Shown in pieces: positions 55,045 to 56,219 of a DNA stretch of 56,219 nt. The notes beneath the pieces are model-generated. The model did not search any database. It was not told the DNA's origin and saw only the letters and a list, made by a program, of their open reading frames with translations. Both the position numbers and the translations under genes were made by a program. Origin of the DNA: Paraburkholderia lycopersici (GTDB taxonomy: Bacteria; Pseudomonadota; Gammaproteobacteria; Burkholderiales; Burkholderiaceae); assembly GCF_900096975.1 (NCBI RefSeq), contig NZ_FMYQ01000040.1, forward strand, positions 1 to 56,219, written 5' to 3'. How positions within the stretch are numbered: position 1 is the stretch's first letter; each line of letters opens with the position of its first letter.

Positions 55045-56046
55045 ATGCGGCCCGTCACGCTGCTGGGCGAGTCGCAGTTGCGCGACCTCGTACCGCTCGA
55101 TCTCGCGGCCGTCGATCAGGTGGAGTCCGCATTCGTTGCGCTCGCAACCGAGCCGGTGGTCATGCCGCCGATCCTCAATCTCGCGCTGCCTGAACGCCAT
55201 GGCGAAGTCGACGTGAAAGCAGCGTATTTGCCGCGCTTCGAGCAGTTCGCCATCAAGATCAGCCCCGGCTTCTTCGACAATCCGTCGCTGGGACTGCCGA
55301 GCCTGAACGGGCTGATGCTCGTGCTCTCGGCGCACACGGGCTTGACCGAGGCCGTGTTGCTCGACAACGGTTATCTGACCGCGGTGCGCACCGCCGCGGC
55401 GGGCGCGGTTGCCGCGCGCCGGCTCGCGCGGGCCGACGCGCGCCACGCGGCGATCGTCGGCGCGGGCGAGCAGGCGCGTCTGCAGCTCGACGCGCTCATG
55501 CTCGTGCGCAAGATCGAGAGCGTGAGCGTCTGGGCCCGCGACGCCGCGAAAGCGGAAGCCCTCGCCGCCGATGCGCAACGTCGCCACGCCGTGCGCGCGC
55601 GCGTGGCCGCTTCGGTGCACGACGCGCTTGCGCAAGCCGACATCGCCATTACCACCACGCCCAGCCGCACACCGCTCGTTCACGCAGCGGATCTTCACGC
55701 GGGCCTGCACGTCACGGCCATGGGCGCCGACGCCGAATACAAGAACGAACTCTCGCCCTCGGTGTTCGGTACGGCGCGCTACTTCTGCGACCGTCTGCAG
55801 CAAACGCGTTTGCTCGGCGAATTGCGGCACGCGATCGAAGCGCGCACGGTGGCGCCCGATGCGGAATTCCCCGAACTCGGCGAAGTGATCGCGGGCCGCC
55901 GCGAGGGCCGTATGCACGCCGGCGACATCACGATCTGCGACCTCACCGGCACCGGGGCACAGGATACCGCCATTGCCGTTCTCGCCTTGCAGCGCGCCCG
56001 CGCAGCCGGGGCGGGCTCGGTTTTTCACAATGCAGTCTCGCCTTGA
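55045..56046 (+). CDS. eutC: EutC, ectoine utilisation cyclodeaminase
   Basis: 333 residues of the ornithine cyclodeaminase / mu-crystallin family. It has the NAD-binding GAGEQARLQLDAL and DNGYLTAVRTAAAGAVAA stretches. It works with EutB in removing the hydroxyectoine-specific part. Its ATG is one base after the eutB stop and 9 bases before doeA begins at the other end, so the genes are one operon. Confidence 0.93.
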   Translation: MRPVTLLGESQLRDLVPLDLAAVDQVESAFVALATEPVVMPPILNLALPERHGEVDVKAAYLPRFEQFAIKISPGFFDNPSLGLPSLNGLMLVLSAHTGLTEAVLLDNGYLTAVRTAAAGAVAARRLARADARHAAIVGAGEQARLQLDALMLVRKIESVSVWARDAAKAEALAADAQRRHAVRARVAASVHDALAQADIAITTTPSRTPLVHAADLHAGLHVTAMGADAEYKNELSPSVFGTARYFCDRLQQTRLLGELRHAIEARTVAPDAEFPELGEVIAGRREGRMHAGDITICDLTGTGAQDTAIAVLALQRARAAGAGSVFHNAVSP

Positions 56047-56055
56047 GAGGGGAAG

Positions 56056-56219
56056 ATGCCAGCAGCAACCGAAAAAAATGAGGGGGCGCCGCGCCTCGTC
56101 TTCGCGCGCAGCGAATACGACGCGCGCATTGCCAGGACGCGCAGCGCGATGCAGAAGGCGGGCGTCGAACTGCTGATCGTCACCGATCCGACGAACATGA
56201 ACTGGCTCACCGGCTACGA
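56056..56219 (+). CDS. doeA: DoeA ectoine hydrolase, N-terminal part
   Basis: The first 54 codons of an M24 (Xaa-Pro peptidase-like) protein. FARSEYDARIARTRSAMQ and LLIVTDPTNMNWLTGY match the opening of DoeA, which opens the ectoine ring. GAGGGGAAG precedes the ATG. The gene runs past the window end. Confidence 0.85.
   Translation, partial: MPAATEKNEGAPRLVFARSEYDARIARTRSAMQKAGVELLIVTDPTNMNWLTGY

Overview
The window is GC-rich DNA whose proteins look like those of the Burkholderiaceae, most likely Paraburkholderia, Caballeronia or Burkholderia. That guess rests on the gene families and codon usage only. It reads like accessory chromosome II or megaplasmid DNA: nutrient-uptake operons each beside their own regulator, several c-di-GMP modules, and few housekeeping genes. 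I recognised no rRNA, tRNA, CRISPR array or intact transposon.

Layout. 1-6.9 kb: a frameshifted alpha/beta-hydrolase tail, a CBS-PAS-GGDEF-EAL protein with a small unknown protein and a chemoreceptor, then decayed DNA holding the remains of a sugar ABC-transporter binding protein. 6.9-14.1 kb: an eight-gene minus-strand operon (polar amino-acid-type ABC transporter, three DUF1989 proteins, allantoicase) opposite an RpiR regulator, with three evenly spaced operator-like sites between them. This is the best candidate for an undescribed pathway. 14.1-19.1 kb: a secreted-protein gene stopped at codon 3, an ABC exporter, a tiny secreted Ser/Gly-rich protein, and a MarR-MFS efflux pair. 19.6-22.8 kb: a siaABCD-type signalling operon whose phosphatase has a CBS-like cytoplasmic input region, followed by a possible small RNA with terminator. 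22.8-27.6 kb: MocE/MocD-like Rieske protein and membrane hydroxylase, alanine racemase with a tandem repeat before its ribosome site, a LysR-VOC divergent pair, and a small secreted protein.

27.9-30.9 kb: a TonB-dependent receptor behind a Fur-box-like palindrome, then a DUF2278 protein. 31.0-40.5 kb: a nine-gene operon divergent from a LysR gene, made of a spermidine/putrescine-type ABC importer, an HcnABC/opine-oxidase-like flavoprotein set, a second FAD oxidase and a RidA protein. It probably takes up and oxidises an opine-, imino-acid- or N-substituted amino-acid-like compound. 40.7-45 kb: DUF2322, an MFS carrier, a CSS-EAL phosphodiesterase and a secreted protein. 45.5-52.3 kb: a hybrid histidine kinase, then Ku and LigD (non-homologous end joining). 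52.5 kb to the end: enuR-eutB-eutC-doeA for ectoine/hydroxyectoine breakdown, with doeA cut by the window edge. A shared motif lies before enuR and eutB.

How the parts relate. Three catabolic modules (DUF1989/allantoicase, opine-like oxidase, ectoine) each pair a dedicated regulator with enzymes, and the first two carry their own importer. All three would supply nitrogen and carbon from plant- or soil-derived compounds. Four c-di-GMP proteins and a chemoreceptor suggest tight control of sessile versus motile life.
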